Assembly (NCBI GenBank): GCA_020348905.1
Contig: CP070756.1
Coordinates: 2,420,274 to 2,479,592 of the forward strand
From: Candidatus Zixiibacteriota bacterium
GTDB taxonomy: Bacteria; Zixibacteria; MSB-5A5; GN15; FEB-12
Direction: 5' to 3'
Length of the DNA: 59,319 nucleotides
The position numbers and the translations under genes were made by a program. This document shows positions 25,907 through 35,078 of this stretch, piece by piece (within the stretch, counting starts at the first letter, position 1; each line of letters begins with the position of its first letter). The notes beneath the pieces were generated by a model, which was given only the letters and a program-made list of their open reading frames with translations, did no database searches and had not been told where the DNA came from.

Positions 25907-27894
25907 CTTTTCTCCCCCTCATGGATCTGAACTTCCTGTATAGTGTCCCCTTTCACTATCTGGTCTACCACCTCCATGCCGACCAACACCTGTCCGAATA
26001 CAGTGTAACGACCGTCGAGGTGCGGCAGCGGGGTATGAGTTATAAAAAACTGCGATCCGCCGGTGTCTTTGCCGCTGGTAGCCATACCAACCGTTCCCCG
26101 GCGGTAAGGCTCGTCAGAGTATTCGCAGCGGATAGTATATCCCGGTCCGCCCCAGCCGTTGCCGTCGGGGTCGCCGGCCTGAGCAACGAAATTAGGGATT
26201 ACCCGGTGGAAGATTATGCCGTCATAATAACCGTCTTTGGCCAGTTCAATGAAGTTCAGAACAGTTAGAGGCGCGGCGTCGAAATACAACTCCATTTCTA
26301 TCTCACCATACTCGGTGACAATGGTAGCGTAGGGATTGAAGGCGTACTTCTCGATGGCCCCGACAATCTTGCTCAAGCTCAGCCGGGTGTTGGCCGGGGG
26401 AACCCTGGAGGAATAATCCTGCCCTAGTTGCTCGCTATATATTTGGGCCGCTATCTTGCGCACATTGAAGTCTTTATCGAGGATACCGTAATTCAGAATT
26501 TCCCGGGCTAAAGTGTCGGTGTTGTTCTGTTCCAGAAACGGCGTTGTGCAGTCGACAATCGCCGCCCGAATTTCTTCATGAGGCTGATCTTTGCCGGTCA
26601 TCCAGTTGTTCAGGCGGGGTAGGTAACGAGAAAGCTCCCGGCTCTTGATTTCACCGATGGCTACCACCGGCAGCACCCAGCAGGTATCGTCAAGAGCGTT
26701 ATTGAGGTAGAAATCGACGTTTCCGCTATCCAGCTCCACCAGTCCGCCAAAAGCTGTAAGCCGCACCAGTTCGCCCGGATCGTTAAATAACACGGCCAGA
26801 CGCGGGATAATGCTCTCCGTTCCAATGAGGGTGTAAGCCTCGGCGCACGCCGCCAGTATCAATGGATCGTCAAGAGTTTGCAGCGAGTCAATCAGGATGA
26901 TTGAGCGGTCTTTCTGCACTGTAGCCAGGTACTTGATGGCAGCGGCTGTGACATTGACAGTGGGGCCGGCCGACAGGATTGCGTTTACAGCATCGATACC
27001 CTCCGCGTTCTGCTGCCGAGCGAGAGCGTCGATCATAGCCACCTTCAACTTCTCGTCGCGCTCGAGACTTAACTTTCTAACCAATTTAGACTTGGCATCG
27101 GGGGTGGTCTTTCCGGCCAGAGCCGAAACGGCCTGTGTGACAACCCGGGGATCGCTGTCATTGAGAGCAATTGTCAAATAATGGATGGCCTCGTTCGAGT
27201 CAGAACTCCCGAGACCGCGCACAGCCAGGGTCCGTACGTACGGATCGGCGTCGGCGATGTGCCTGACATATACCTCGGTAGCTTCCGGCACTCCGAGTCG
27301 TGCCAGGGCGTACAAGGCCGCCACCTGCACCTCAATGTCGGGTTCACTGTCGGCCAGAGCTATCAACTGGGGAGCCCTGCTCGTAGCTCCGGCCCGAAAC
27401 AGGGCCATGCAGGCAGCCTCTCTGACCTCAGGCGACGGGTGCCCCAGGAAATCCGCCAGCATCTCAATCTCGTTGGTCATGCTGGTGTCGCAGAGCCGAC
27501 CGGCGGCTTCTACCAGCCGGACAGTGACTTTCGAGGGCTGGTCGAGAGCCAGATCGAGAAGGTCGTCGGCGAAACGTGTCTCGCCGGTGAGGCCGATCGC
27601 AAAAGCGGCTTTTCCGGCGACATCCATGCTGCTATCGGACGTAATCAGATCGTAAAGCAGCTGGCCGCTGCCTGAACCACCTATGCGACCCACAGCCAGG
27701 GCGGCCCGAGCCCGAATGTCCGGATCCGGGTTCTCAAGAAATTCCTTCAGTGCGGGAGTAATTTCTCGGCGATCTTCAAAACGAATGATCTGGCCAACTT
27801 TCTCAGCAAAGGTCCTCTCACGGAGGGTATCATAAAGGTAATAGGCGGCCACTGCGAACAGCAGGACGACCAGAAGAATAGCTAAATTTCTCAT
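25903..27894 (-). CDS. Membrane-anchored HEAT-repeat / cyclophilin fusion
   Basis: 663-residue protein. Residues 5-22 form a membrane anchor. Residues 45-500 are HEAT/PBS-type repeats, e.g. NPDPDIRARAALAVGRIGGS and HPSPEVREAACMALFRAG. The last 140 residues are a cyclophilin peptidyl-prolyl isomerase: FHRVIPNFVAQAGDP, GTVGMATSGKDTGGSQFFIT and HLDGRYTVFGQV, with catalytic Arg and the QFFIT motif intact. I prefer the ATG at 27892-27894 (AGGAATTCC upstream) over that at 27906. It probably folds clients outside the cytoplasm, with the repeats binding partners. Confidence 0.87.
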   Translation of the reverse strand: MRNLAILLVVLLFAVAAYYLYDTLRERTFAEKVGQIIRFEDRREITPALKEFLENPDPDIRARAALAVGRIGGSGSGQLLYDLITSDSSMDVAGKAAFAIGLTGETRFADDLLDLALDQPSKVTVRLVEAAGRLCDTSMTNEIEMLADFLGHPSPEVREAACMALFRAGATSRAPQLIALADSEPDIEVQVAALYALARLGVPEATEVYVRHIADADPYVRTLAVRGLGSSDSNEAIHYLTIALNDSDPRVVTQAVSALAGKTTPDAKSKLVRKLSLERDEKLKVAMIDALARQQNAEGIDAVNAILSAGPTVNVTAAAIKYLATVQKDRSIILIDSLQTLDDPLILAACAEAYTLIGTESIIPRLAVLFNDPGELVRLTAFGGLVELDSGNVDFYLNNALDDTCWVLPVVAIGEIKSRELSRYLPRLNNWMTGKDQPHEEIRAAIVDCTTPFLEQNNTDTLAREILNYGILDKDFNVRKIAAQIYSEQLGQDYSSRVPPANTRLSLSKIVGAIEKYAFNPYATIVTEYGEIEMELYFDAAPLTVLNFIELAKDGYYDGIIFHRVIPNFVAQAGDPDGNGWGGPGYTIRCEYSDEPYRRGTVGMATSGKDTGGSQFFITHTPLPHLDGRYTVFGQVLVGMEVVDQIVKGDTIQEVQIHEGEKR

Positions 27895-28061
27895 GGAATT
27901 CCTCATTTTGGACGAAATCTAAATTCCAGCCGCAAACTCGTCAATGTTAAAACGGGCAGCTCCAAAACCGCTAAGAGGTCAGACGAATCCCACCGCTTGT
28001 GTCCTGATATGACCGCATTCGCAGCCGACATTGCCGGAAATGCTCTTCACTACATCAATAC

Positions 28062-28095
28062 AAAAAGCCCCCCGCTGCCAAAGCAGGGAGGGCTC
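28062..28095 (-). terminator. Terminator of the HmuY gene
   Basis: On the minus strand AGCCCTCCCTGC pairs with GCAGCGGGGGGCT around TTTG and is followed by TTTTTG. It lies 30-60 bases after the stop of the HmuY-like gene. Confidence 0.75.
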
Positions 28096-28124
28096 TTGGT
28101 GAGAGAACATCATCTGGAGTGCTT

Positions 28125-29195
28125 TTACAGTTCTGTCCAGATAAATGTATAATAAGCACTTGCCGGAACACCGCCAATATTGGCATAGTAGCTCTCTATG
28201 CGGAGTTTATACACCACCTGCCCGGTCTTAATGAGATATACATGAGATTTGGAGGTGAGCTGGTGGGTCTGGCCGTCGTAGTCATACCACTCGGTAAGAG
28301 CCGAGCCGGGAATGTCGGGAAACAGCGGCGCACCGGGAGGCTGCATAACGAAAGCGTCTATGTCGGTCGGGTCGGCCAACTCAGACCAGGCCAGAAACGC
28401 GGCGCAGTCGCCGGCCCCGTTCGGACCACTGTTTTGCATAAGATCATAGGAATAGAAGGCAATGTCCCAATCCACAGAGTTTGCCGGGTCAGCCGGTGTA
28501 ACGGCCTGCCCGGACGAGAAGTCAAAGTAGCCCGTATTGGCGCCAACATTTATCGATGCCTCGACGCAGGGGCCCGGAAGACTTCCTGAACCGGCGGTGC
28601 CCTGATAATAGTACTTCAGATAGACCGTACCCATGTCGGGTGGCTGGGCCGCCCCGACCATCGAATCAATCTGAAATTTGACGTAATGATCGCCGGAGGC
28701 GTCCAGCATCGAGTAAACATACTGGTTGGCGGTAAGCTGGTGCGTTACCGGATTGTAATCGTACCACTCGTCCATGAAGTAATCGATAAAGTCGCTGACC
28801 CAGGTTACGCCAGTAGTATCATCGATTGTCACATCGTCGTAGCTGACAGCGCCGAGGTCAACGCCTACAACATCGCCGTTGTTAACGGTCGAGGTCCCGC
28901 CGTTGAGCTTAACGACCTCTCGCCTTAAGCCAATATCCCAGCTGTCGGCGGCTATCTTGGCGACAGCGCTTGTGACAGTGTCCTTGGTGGAAAACGAAAA
29001 GTACATAAAGGCGTCGTGATCCGAGGCATTGACGCTGGTGCTCCAGTAGCCGCCGGCTTCGTTCCACGTCGAAGTAGCGGTGTTGGCCGGTGTGTTGTTG
29101 GCGGGCGGTGCGACCGGATTGTTGTCATCATCGCCGCAGCCTGCAACACCGAGCACCAGCACCAACAGGGAAAACACGATCAAAAAGTGTTTCAT
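28125..29195 (-). CDS. HmuY-family lipoprotein with two HmuY domains
   Basis: 356-residue lipoprotein. The signal peptide ends LGVAGCGDDDN (lipobox Cys20), followed by a proline- and threonine-rich linker. Two HmuY-like units follow: one has SWDIGLRREVVKLNGG and EWYDYNPVTHQLT (about 40-190), the other DWDIAFYSYDLM and EWYDYDGQTHQLT (about 205-356). HmuY proteins bind haem at the cell surface and pass it to a TonB receptor. That receptor's gene is directly upstream (22-base gap), so haem or a similar ligand is plausible. AAGGAG precedes the ATG. Confidence 0.83.
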   Translation of the reverse strand: MKHFLIVFSLLVLVLGVAGCGDDDNNPVAPPANNTPANTATSTWNEAGGYWSTSVNASDHDAFMYFSFSTKDTVTSAVAKIAADSWDIGLRREVVKLNGGTSTVNNGDVVGVDLGAVSYDDVTIDDTTGVTWVSDFIDYFMDEWYDYNPVTHQLTANQYVYSMLDASGDHYVKFQIDSMVGAAQPPDMGTVYLKYYYQGTAGSGSLPGPCVEASINVGANTGYFDFSSGQAVTPADPANSVDWDIAFYSYDLMQNSGPNGAGDCAAFLAWSELADPTDIDAFVMQPPGAPLFPDIPGSALTEWYDYDGQTHQLTSKSHVYLIKTGQVVYKLRIESYYANIGGVPASAYYTFIWTEL

Positions 29196-29217
29196 CTTTC
29201 TTTCTCCTTTAGTATCA

Positions 29218-31449
29218 CTATTTATTGCTAAAACTGAATTTCAAACCTGCGAACAACTGGAATCCCGGCCAGTAGCCGTATTCAACATCGGTTTCGTCCA
29301 GGAGATTTTCCATCCTGAGGAAGGTCTCCAGGCCGTTTTCGAATCGCTTGAAGATACTCAAGTTCAGCCTGGTTCGGTGAGGGGCAAACTGCGCGCCGCC
29401 TTCGTTGCCTCCGGTATTGGACCGCGGTACCCACAACTTGCGCGACTGGTAGTCGCCCCAGAAGCTGGCGCCGACATTCCATCTATCAATCAGCCCGGTA
29501 AAATAGAACTTGATGGTATGGTCGGGGCGATTGATTAGCTTTTCCTGCGTTTCCAGGTTGCGGGTGTACAGGTAGTTGTATGAAAACGACAGGTCAAGCG
29601 AACTCGACAGACGGATCCGCGATTCCCACTCAATACCCTGCGTTATGGCCGATTCGATATTCTGGTAAACATAAACGCCGCGCCAGTACGGATCAGGAAA
29701 TCCGACCAGCGTGAAATCAATAAGATCCTCGAGGTGGTTGTAGAAATAGGTGAGCCGGTGAAGGCCGATGGTACCGTAGGAAATCTCGGCTGATATGGAA
29801 CTGTTGATCGAGTTTTCCTGCTTTAGCTCATCGAAGGTCAGTCCGCCCAAATCGATGGTTGCGGCGTCGACCGCCGAGCCTCCGATAACGATGTAGCCGG
29901 CGGCGGTGTGGTCAAAAATGAAGTATTGCTGCTTTATCGACGGCGCCCTGAAACCCCGTCCGACAAATCCGCGGAACTTGATCGACTGATTCGGCTGAAA
30001 CATCACGTTCAGTGAAGGATTGACATGGCCGCCAAAGGCACTGTGATTCTCATACCGTACCCCGGAGACAAAATTCCAGGCCCGGTGCGGGGAATACTCG
30101 TACTGGAGGTAGCCGGCTGCCGAGTTATCGGCCTTGGCCTCATCAACTACCTCATCTGATTTAAGATCCTGATAATTGTAATCCAATCCGTACGTGGCTA
30201 CATGATTCTGGCCAATGACATAGTTGGAACTGTAGGCTGCTTCCAGAAACACATCCTCAGTGTTGGAGGTGTCGATCCAGAACTCGTCACTGTACTTATT
30301 CCAGTCGTGGTCATAGTAGGTACCGAACAGGCGAAGCTTCATCGAGTATCTGTCGCCTGACAGGTAATCCACTGTTGCCGAAGCCTCGTATCGCTTGTTG
30401 ACTTCCTCGTCGTCGTACGAGTAAGTGGTGTCCTCAAGGGCGTTCTTGGCTACAACCTCGGACTCGATCCACTCGCGATTCTCACGCATCAGACGGCTGG
30501 AACCGGTCAGGCTCCACCTGGGGGAAAACCGGTGACGCACTTTGCCGGAAAGGTTCCAGCGGTCGATCTGTTCCTGTCCGTTGGTATGGGGGGTGCTCGG
30601 GTCAAGATCGAATCCGTCGGTCGAAAAGAGCTTGCCGCCAAGGGTTATACCGGTCCTGTCGTTACCGTACTCTAAATCTGCGGAAGGATTGAAACTGGTA
30701 TGGCTGCCGTAATCGAAATAGAGCTGACCCTTGCGAACATCGGTAGAGGGTTTCCTGGTGATGATGTTGATTACGCCGCCCATGGCGTCGGAGCCGTACA
30801 GCGTTGAGCCGGTCCCTTTCACAATTTCAATCTTCTCGACATTGTTAAGAGCGTACTGGCTTAGATCGATAGATCCCCTCACGCGGCCGACAGCCCGCTC
30901 GCCATCAACCAGAATAAGAACCCGGTCGCCTTCAATCCCACGGATAGTTGCTCCCTGACCGGAGAGATCCTCATTTATGGTGATTCCTATTGAAGAGGCC
31001 AGAGCCTCATCAACCGTAGTCGCACCCGTCCGCTCGAAATCACGCTGGGTGACGACCTCGGTCTGCACCGGGACATCCTTTAGAAGATGCGGGGTACGGG
31101 TACCGGTCACGACGACATCGTTTAGTACCCACGGAGACGGTTTGAGTCTGATATCAACATTACCCTGGCCCGCCACTTCAACAAGGATCGTGTCACTGAT
31201 ATCGTAATTGATGTGGGTGGCAACAACATGGTACCAGCCATCGGCCAGCTTCTTGAAACTGAAAACCCCATGGTTGTCGCTGGCTGCAACCTGACTGGTT
31301 TCGACAATCCGGACATTGACATCCCGGATGACGTTTCTGGTTTCAGAATCTATGACCCGACCCTTGAGCTCTCCGGCCAGCGCGGCACCACCGGCGGCAA
31401 AAAGCAGAAGCGCCATAGCAACCGCGACTAATTTCGACATTTTATACAT
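29218..31449 (-). CDS. TonB-dependent outer-membrane receptor (HmuR type)
   Basis: 743-residue outer-membrane importer. After a signal peptide (1-25) comes a carboxypeptidase-regulatory-like domain (about 26-105, GRVIDSETRNVIRDVNVRI), a plug domain (about 110-225) with VVTGTRTPHLLKDVPVQTEVV, GATIRGIEGDRVLILVDGER and LYGSDAMGGVINIITRK, then the barrel, ending FAGLKFSFSNK. The TonB box is not certain. It is co-transcribed with the HmuY-like lipoprotein, so haem or a related metal complex is the likely cargo. ATG at 31447-31449, with GAGAG upstream. Confidence 0.92.
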   Translation of the reverse strand: MYKMSKLVAVAMALLLFAAGGAALAGELKGRVIDSETRNVIRDVNVRIVETSQVAASDNHGVFSFKKLADGWYHVVATHINYDISDTILVEVAGQGNVDIRLKPSPWVLNDVVVTGTRTPHLLKDVPVQTEVVTQRDFERTGATTVDEALASSIGITINEDLSGQGATIRGIEGDRVLILVDGERAVGRVRGSIDLSQYALNNVEKIEIVKGTGSTLYGSDAMGGVINIITRKPSTDVRKGQLYFDYGSHTSFNPSADLEYGNDRTGITLGGKLFSTDGFDLDPSTPHTNGQEQIDRWNLSGKVRHRFSPRWSLTGSSRLMRENREWIESEVVAKNALEDTTYSYDDEEVNKRYEASATVDYLSGDRYSMKLRLFGTYYDHDWNKYSDEFWIDTSNTEDVFLEAAYSSNYVIGQNHVATYGLDYNYQDLKSDEVVDEAKADNSAAGYLQYEYSPHRAWNFVSGVRYENHSAFGGHVNPSLNVMFQPNQSIKFRGFVGRGFRAPSIKQQYFIFDHTAAGYIVIGGSAVDAATIDLGGLTFDELKQENSINSSISAEISYGTIGLHRLTYFYNHLEDLIDFTLVGFPDPYWRGVYVYQNIESAITQGIEWESRIRLSSSLDLSFSYNYLYTRNLETQEKLINRPDHTIKFYFTGLIDRWNVGASFWGDYQSRKLWVPRSNTGGNEGGAQFAPHRTRLNLSIFKRFENGLETFLRMENLLDETDVEYGYWPGFQLFAGLKFSFSNK

Positions 31450-31628
31450 TTTTCAACTCTCACCAAATGTTCAATCAGCCCAAAGTTAGAGCTACGGCGA
31501 GAGGTGTTTGTCATGAGACTGTCATAAACAATACAAATTTTGTTCTTTTTTTCACAAAATTTGAATCGGCGGATCTGTAAAATGGACCCTGAAAGGCCAA
31601 AATAGGGTGCCATCCCCTTTTGGGACAA

Positions 31629-32576
31629 TCACTTAGAATATTTCTTGGCCGCTTTTTCGAATGGCCGAGAGGTGCGCTCTTTTACGAGCTTGCGAAGAGC
31701 CTGTATATCTTGCGGGGTCAGCCGGTTCAGTTTTCGAGCGAATTTACCCGCCCTGATCTCCTCGTAGAGCAGTCCCATGCGCTTTTTGACCGACCGGTCG
31801 ATGATTTTCTTGCCTGCCAGCGCCGAGCCATACCGGGCGGTTACCGAGATACGCTCAAACATGCCCTCGATTCCATACTGTTTGATGAGGCTGATGATAA
31901 GGTCCAGCTGGTAGGCCACTTCCAGGTAAGCGTTTTCGGCGGGCAAGCCGCGCTCCACCAGAACTTCGAACCCGCTAAGAATCAGTTCCGACAAGCCGCC
32001 GCATAGTACGGCCTGTTCACCGAACAAATCGCCCACGGCTTCATCGGCGAAGCTTGTCTTCACCAATCGGTTTCGTTTGAAGCCCATGGCCGCTGCGAGA
32101 GCATGAGTCGTTCGGGACGACCGACCGGTGTAATCCTGATGGACGGCCCAGAATGCCGAAAGCGAGCGATCCGACAGGTACTTTTCGCGGACCGCAAGGC
32201 CCGGGGCGAGCGGGGCAATCATGATGACATCACAGTTTTTCGGGGGGGCTACAAAGCCGAAATGGACCGAAAATCCGTGAAGAAAGATCAGAGTGCTGCC
32301 CGGATTGAGGTTCTTCTCGATATCCTGCTTGTATATCCTTCCGTGCAGATGGTCGGGCAGAGCGATGCAGACATAGCTGGCAAGCCTTGTAGCCTCTCGA
32401 GCCGTATAGATGCGGCGGAAACCGTCGCGTTTGGCTCTGACCCTGGAGCGGGACCTGCTTTTCAGTCCGATAACAACCTCATAGCCCGAGTCGCGAAGGT
32501 TGGCAGCGATTGCCTTTCCCTGAGAGCCATAACCGAGGACGGCTACCACGCCATTTTTTGTTTTCGCCGGAGGCAT
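31629..32576 (-). CDS. IlvC-like protein with altered active site
   Basis: 315-residue relative of class I ketol-acid reductoisomerase. The Rossmann motif VLGYGSQGKAIAANLRDSG, HGFSVHFG (His100), and the helical-domain metal ligands Asp183 and Glu187 in GDLFGEQAVLCGG are kept. The catalytic lysine of the PKGPG loop is Leu123 (APLAPG), and a conserved glutamate is Gln223 (Glu219 remains). It is not beside other ilv genes. It may reduce another substrate or have lost activity; a branched-chain biosynthetic role should not be assumed. The ATG at 32574-32576 is nearest to the fold start. Confidence 0.72.
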   Translation of the reverse strand: MPPAKTKNGVVAVLGYGSQGKAIAANLRDSGYEVVIGLKSRSRSRVRAKRDGFRRIYTAREATRLASYVCIALPDHLHGRIYKQDIEKNLNPGSTLIFLHGFSVHFGFVAPPKNCDVIMIAPLAPGLAVREKYLSDRSLSAFWAVHQDYTGRSSRTTHALAAAMGFKRNRLVKTSFADEAVGDLFGEQAVLCGGLSELILSGFEVLVERGLPAENAYLEVAYQLDLIISLIKQYGIEGMFERISVTARYGSALAGKKIIDRSVKKRMGLLYEEIRAGKFARKLNRLTPQDIQALRKLVKERTSRPFEKAAKKYSK

Positions 32577-32632
32577 AAATCGAATATAATAGCATGACAG
32601 GGCCATGCCAACAGCAACCTTCGGAAGGAAAG

Positions 32633-33517
32633 ATGAAGAAAGAACACTACGCGGCAGTCTGCCAACTGGTTAGATCGGCTCTCGACGAGGATATCCGCTC
32701 CGGAGATTTGACATCACTGGCCTGTCTTGAGCCGGGAACAATCAAAGCCAAAATCACGGCCAAGTCCAGCGGCATCCTTTCCGGAACTGAGCCGGCCCTG
32801 ATCGCTTTTGATATCGTTGATTCAGCCAATGTGGTAAAGCCGATGAAGAAGGACTCGGAGGCTTTCGAGTCCGGCGATGTTATCATGGAAATTGACGGCT
32901 TCAACCAGACCGTGCTTACCACGGAGCGCACAGCACTTAACTTTCTGGCCCGTCTGAGCGGCATCGCAAGCCTAACCAATCAGTTCGTTCGGAAGATTGC
33001 CGGTTCGTCCTGTCGCATTCTCGACACGCGAAAGACCACTCCCGGGTGGCGATATCTGGAGAAGGAGGCGGTGGTGCATGGCGGCGGTTATAATCATCGC
33101 TTCGGGCTTTACGACATGGTGCTGATAAAAGACAACCATATCGCGTCCGCCGGTTCAATCGCCGCGGCGGTCGGGAAAACCCGGGCCTTTCTGGATACGC
33201 CCGAATTTCGCCTGCAATTCAAAGCCAGGGCTGATGACATTGACATCGAGGTAGAGGTTGAGAGTGAGGAGCAGGTTGCTGAGGCAATCAGGTCGGGTGT
33301 GAAGCGATTGCTTTTGGACAACCAGTCACTGCCTGACCTGGCGGCGTTGGTCATAGCGGCAAGAAAGCTCGATCCGTCGGTAAAGCTTGAGGCGTCGGGC
33401 AACGTTTCGCTCGACACGGTAGCAGCGATAGCCGAAACCGGCGTTGACTATATATCCATCGGGGCTATTACCCATTCCGCCCCTGCGAGCGATTTCTCCC
33501 TGACAGTGATAGATTAG
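32633..33517 (+). CDS. nadC: Nicotinate-nucleotide pyrophosphorylase (quinolinate PRTase)
   Basis: 294-residue enzyme that converts quinolinate and PRPP to nicotinate mononucleotide in NAD synthesis. Typical motifs are ERTALNFLARLSGIAS, ILDTRKTTPGWRYLEKEAVVHGGGYNHRFGLYDMVLIKDNH (seen as consecutive blocks) and DIEVEVES, with LEASGNVSLDTV and YISIGAITHS at the phosphate-binding end. ATG at 32633 is preceded by GGAAGGA. It is followed six bases later by birA, suggesting an operon of cofactor genes. Confidence 0.94.
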   Translation: MKKEHYAAVCQLVRSALDEDIRSGDLTSLACLEPGTIKAKITAKSSGILSGTEPALIAFDIVDSANVVKPMKKDSEAFESGDVIMEIDGFNQTVLTTERTALNFLARLSGIASLTNQFVRKIAGSSCRILDTRKTTPGWRYLEKEAVVHGGGYNHRFGLYDMVLIKDNHIASAGSIAAAVGKTRAFLDTPEFRLQFKARADDIDIEVEVESEEQVAEAIRSGVKRLLLDNQSLPDLAALVIAARKLDPSVKLEASGNVSLDTVAAIAETGVDYISIGAITHSAPASDFSLTVID

Positions 33518-33523
33518 TGCCCC

Positions 33524-34519
33524 ATGTCACCTGAGATCGAAAAACTGGCCGACAAGCTGCTTTTGAAAATCAGGCGGCGTCCGGGCAAAACTGTCTCATT
33601 GACCAACCTGGGACAAACTCTCAAGGCTGAACCTGATGAGCTTCGTTCCGCGCTAATATTACTGAAGGAACTTGGCTACAAAATCAGAAAGCAGAAAAAT
33701 ACGATCAAGTTCGTGGCGCCAGCCGATTCGCTCACGGATATCGAAATCGGTTATCAATTGAAGACCAGAGTCATCGGACGGAAGATTTATGCTTACCGCT
33801 CGGTGAAGTCTACCAATGATATCGCAGCCGGAATGGCGCAGTCGGGTCAGCCGGAAGGTACCATCGTAACCGCAGAAGAACAGACGCGGGGGCGCGGGCG
33901 GTTGGGTCGTTCCTGGCACTCGCCGCCCGGATGCGGCATATACGTATCGATCATCCTGAGGCCAAGATTCAAGCCAGAAATGGCACCCGGCCTGGCTGTG
34001 ATGACGGCCCTGGCTCTGGCAGACACTATCAGCGAAGTTAGCAAGGGCGAAATCAAAATAAAATGGCCAAACGACATTCTTATCGGTGGCCGCAAGGTGG
34101 CCGGCATCCTTACAGAGCTATCGGCTGAAAAGAAGCGGGTCGAATACGTTGTGATCGGAGTAGGCGTTAACGTGAACCACAAAACCGATGATTTCCCGTC
34201 CGAATTGAGCTCCATCGCGACTTCTCTCAGGATCGCCAATCGTCGTAAGGTCGGCCGGGTCCACCTGCTGAAACGATTCCTGGAAAACTTCGAAAAGGAG
34301 TACCGCCGCTACCGCAAGGGTCAGTTGGCAGCATCTCGGAGGAAAATCCGCCGTTACTCGTCGCTGCTGGGTTCATACGTTCGTCTGCGCTTTGGAAATA
34401 AGACAGTAGAGGGCATTGCGGTCGATATCGACCATACCGGGGCACTGATTATCGAAAAGGACAGCCACAGGCGCACGATAACGAGCGGCGAGGTTACGGT
34501 GGTAAAAGACAGGGGCTAA
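33524..34519 (+). CDS. birA: Biotin-protein ligase with N-terminal HTH
   Basis: 331-residue BirA. A winged helix-turn-helix (about 1-65) suggests a dual role as biotin-operon repressor. The catalytic domain has the biotinyl-AMP loop GRGRLGRSW (residues about 124-132), KSTNDIAAGMA, KWPNDILIGGRKVAGILTE and a C-terminal SH3-like segment (about 285-331). It follows nadC closely. No biotin biosynthesis genes are in the window. The start ATG lies six bases after the nadC stop; translation is probably coupled. Confidence 0.93.
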   Translation: MSPEIEKLADKLLLKIRRRPGKTVSLTNLGQTLKAEPDELRSALILLKELGYKIRKQKNTIKFVAPADSLTDIEIGYQLKTRVIGRKIYAYRSVKSTNDIAAGMAQSGQPEGTIVTAEEQTRGRGRLGRSWHSPPGCGIYVSIILRPRFKPEMAPGLAVMTALALADTISEVSKGEIKIKWPNDILIGGRKVAGILTELSAEKKRVEYVVIGVGVNVNHKTDDFPSELSSIATSLRIANRRKVGRVHLLKRFLENFEKEYRRYRKGQLAASRRKIRRYSSLLGSYVRLRFGNKTVEGIAVDIDHTGALIIEKDSHRRTITSGEVTVVKDRG

Positions 34520-34532
34520 CCAGGCCAAACGC

Positions 34533-35069
34533 TTACGGCATTGTTGAGGAGCTCCGCGTTCGGTTCATGGCCGCCACAATCACCGGAATAATTACGATCT
34601 GAATAATAATGCCCGGCAGGCCGGCAACGATGGCACCGCTTGAGGAAAAGAAGACTGCTGCCGTGTAGGGTAATTCGATAAACATACCCAGCACGAACAG
34701 CCCCAGCCCAAACATCAGTCTGCCGAACACAAGCGCCAATAGCAACGCCAGGTATATGTTCAACCGCAGTTTCCGGTATACGACGCCGGCCACAAATCCG
34801 TAGATAGCCAGTTCCAGAGTCATGAGCGGTACGGCGTAGGTGGGGGGCATGCTGGTCAGAAGGAATGAAATACCCGGCGCCAGGACCCCCACGGCCAGCC
34901 CGCTGACCGGGCCGGCCAGAAAGCCCGCCAGCAAGACCGGGATATGCATGGGCAAAAAGACGCGTCCCAGCAGACCGAAGGCATGGAAGCCGACCGGCAA
35001 CAGAACAGCCAACGCCAGAAACAAGGCGATGTAAGTTATGAATCTGGTTTTGGATGATAAGCTGGTCAC
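34533..35069 (-). CDS. ECF transporter S component
   Basis: 178-residue membrane protein with five or six helices. MHIPVLLAGFLAGPVSG, PGISFLLTSMPP and LMTLELAIYGFVAG fit the ECF substrate-binding (S) family, which pairs with shared ATPases and EcfT to import vitamins. The vitamin cannot be named; the convergent birA is not enough to call it BioY, whose motifs are different. The start is a GTG at 35067-35069 without a clear ribosome-binding site. The energy-coupling genes are not here. Confidence 0.72.
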   Translation of the reverse strand: MTSLSSKTRFITYIALFLALAVLLPVGFHAFGLLGRVFLPMHIPVLLAGFLAGPVSGLAVGVLAPGISFLLTSMPPTYAVPLMTLELAIYGFVAGVVYRKLRLNIYLALLLALVFGRLMFGLGLFVLGMFIELPYTAAVFFSSSGAIVAGLPGIIIQIVIIPVIVAAMNRTRSSSTMP

Positions 35070-35078
35070 GGAGGCAAA

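Noticed and set aside
31450-31628. Cobalamin or other riboswitch before the TonB receptor
   Set aside because: I looked for conserved blocks of known riboswitches and saw none; haem uptake would more likely be under Fur-type control.
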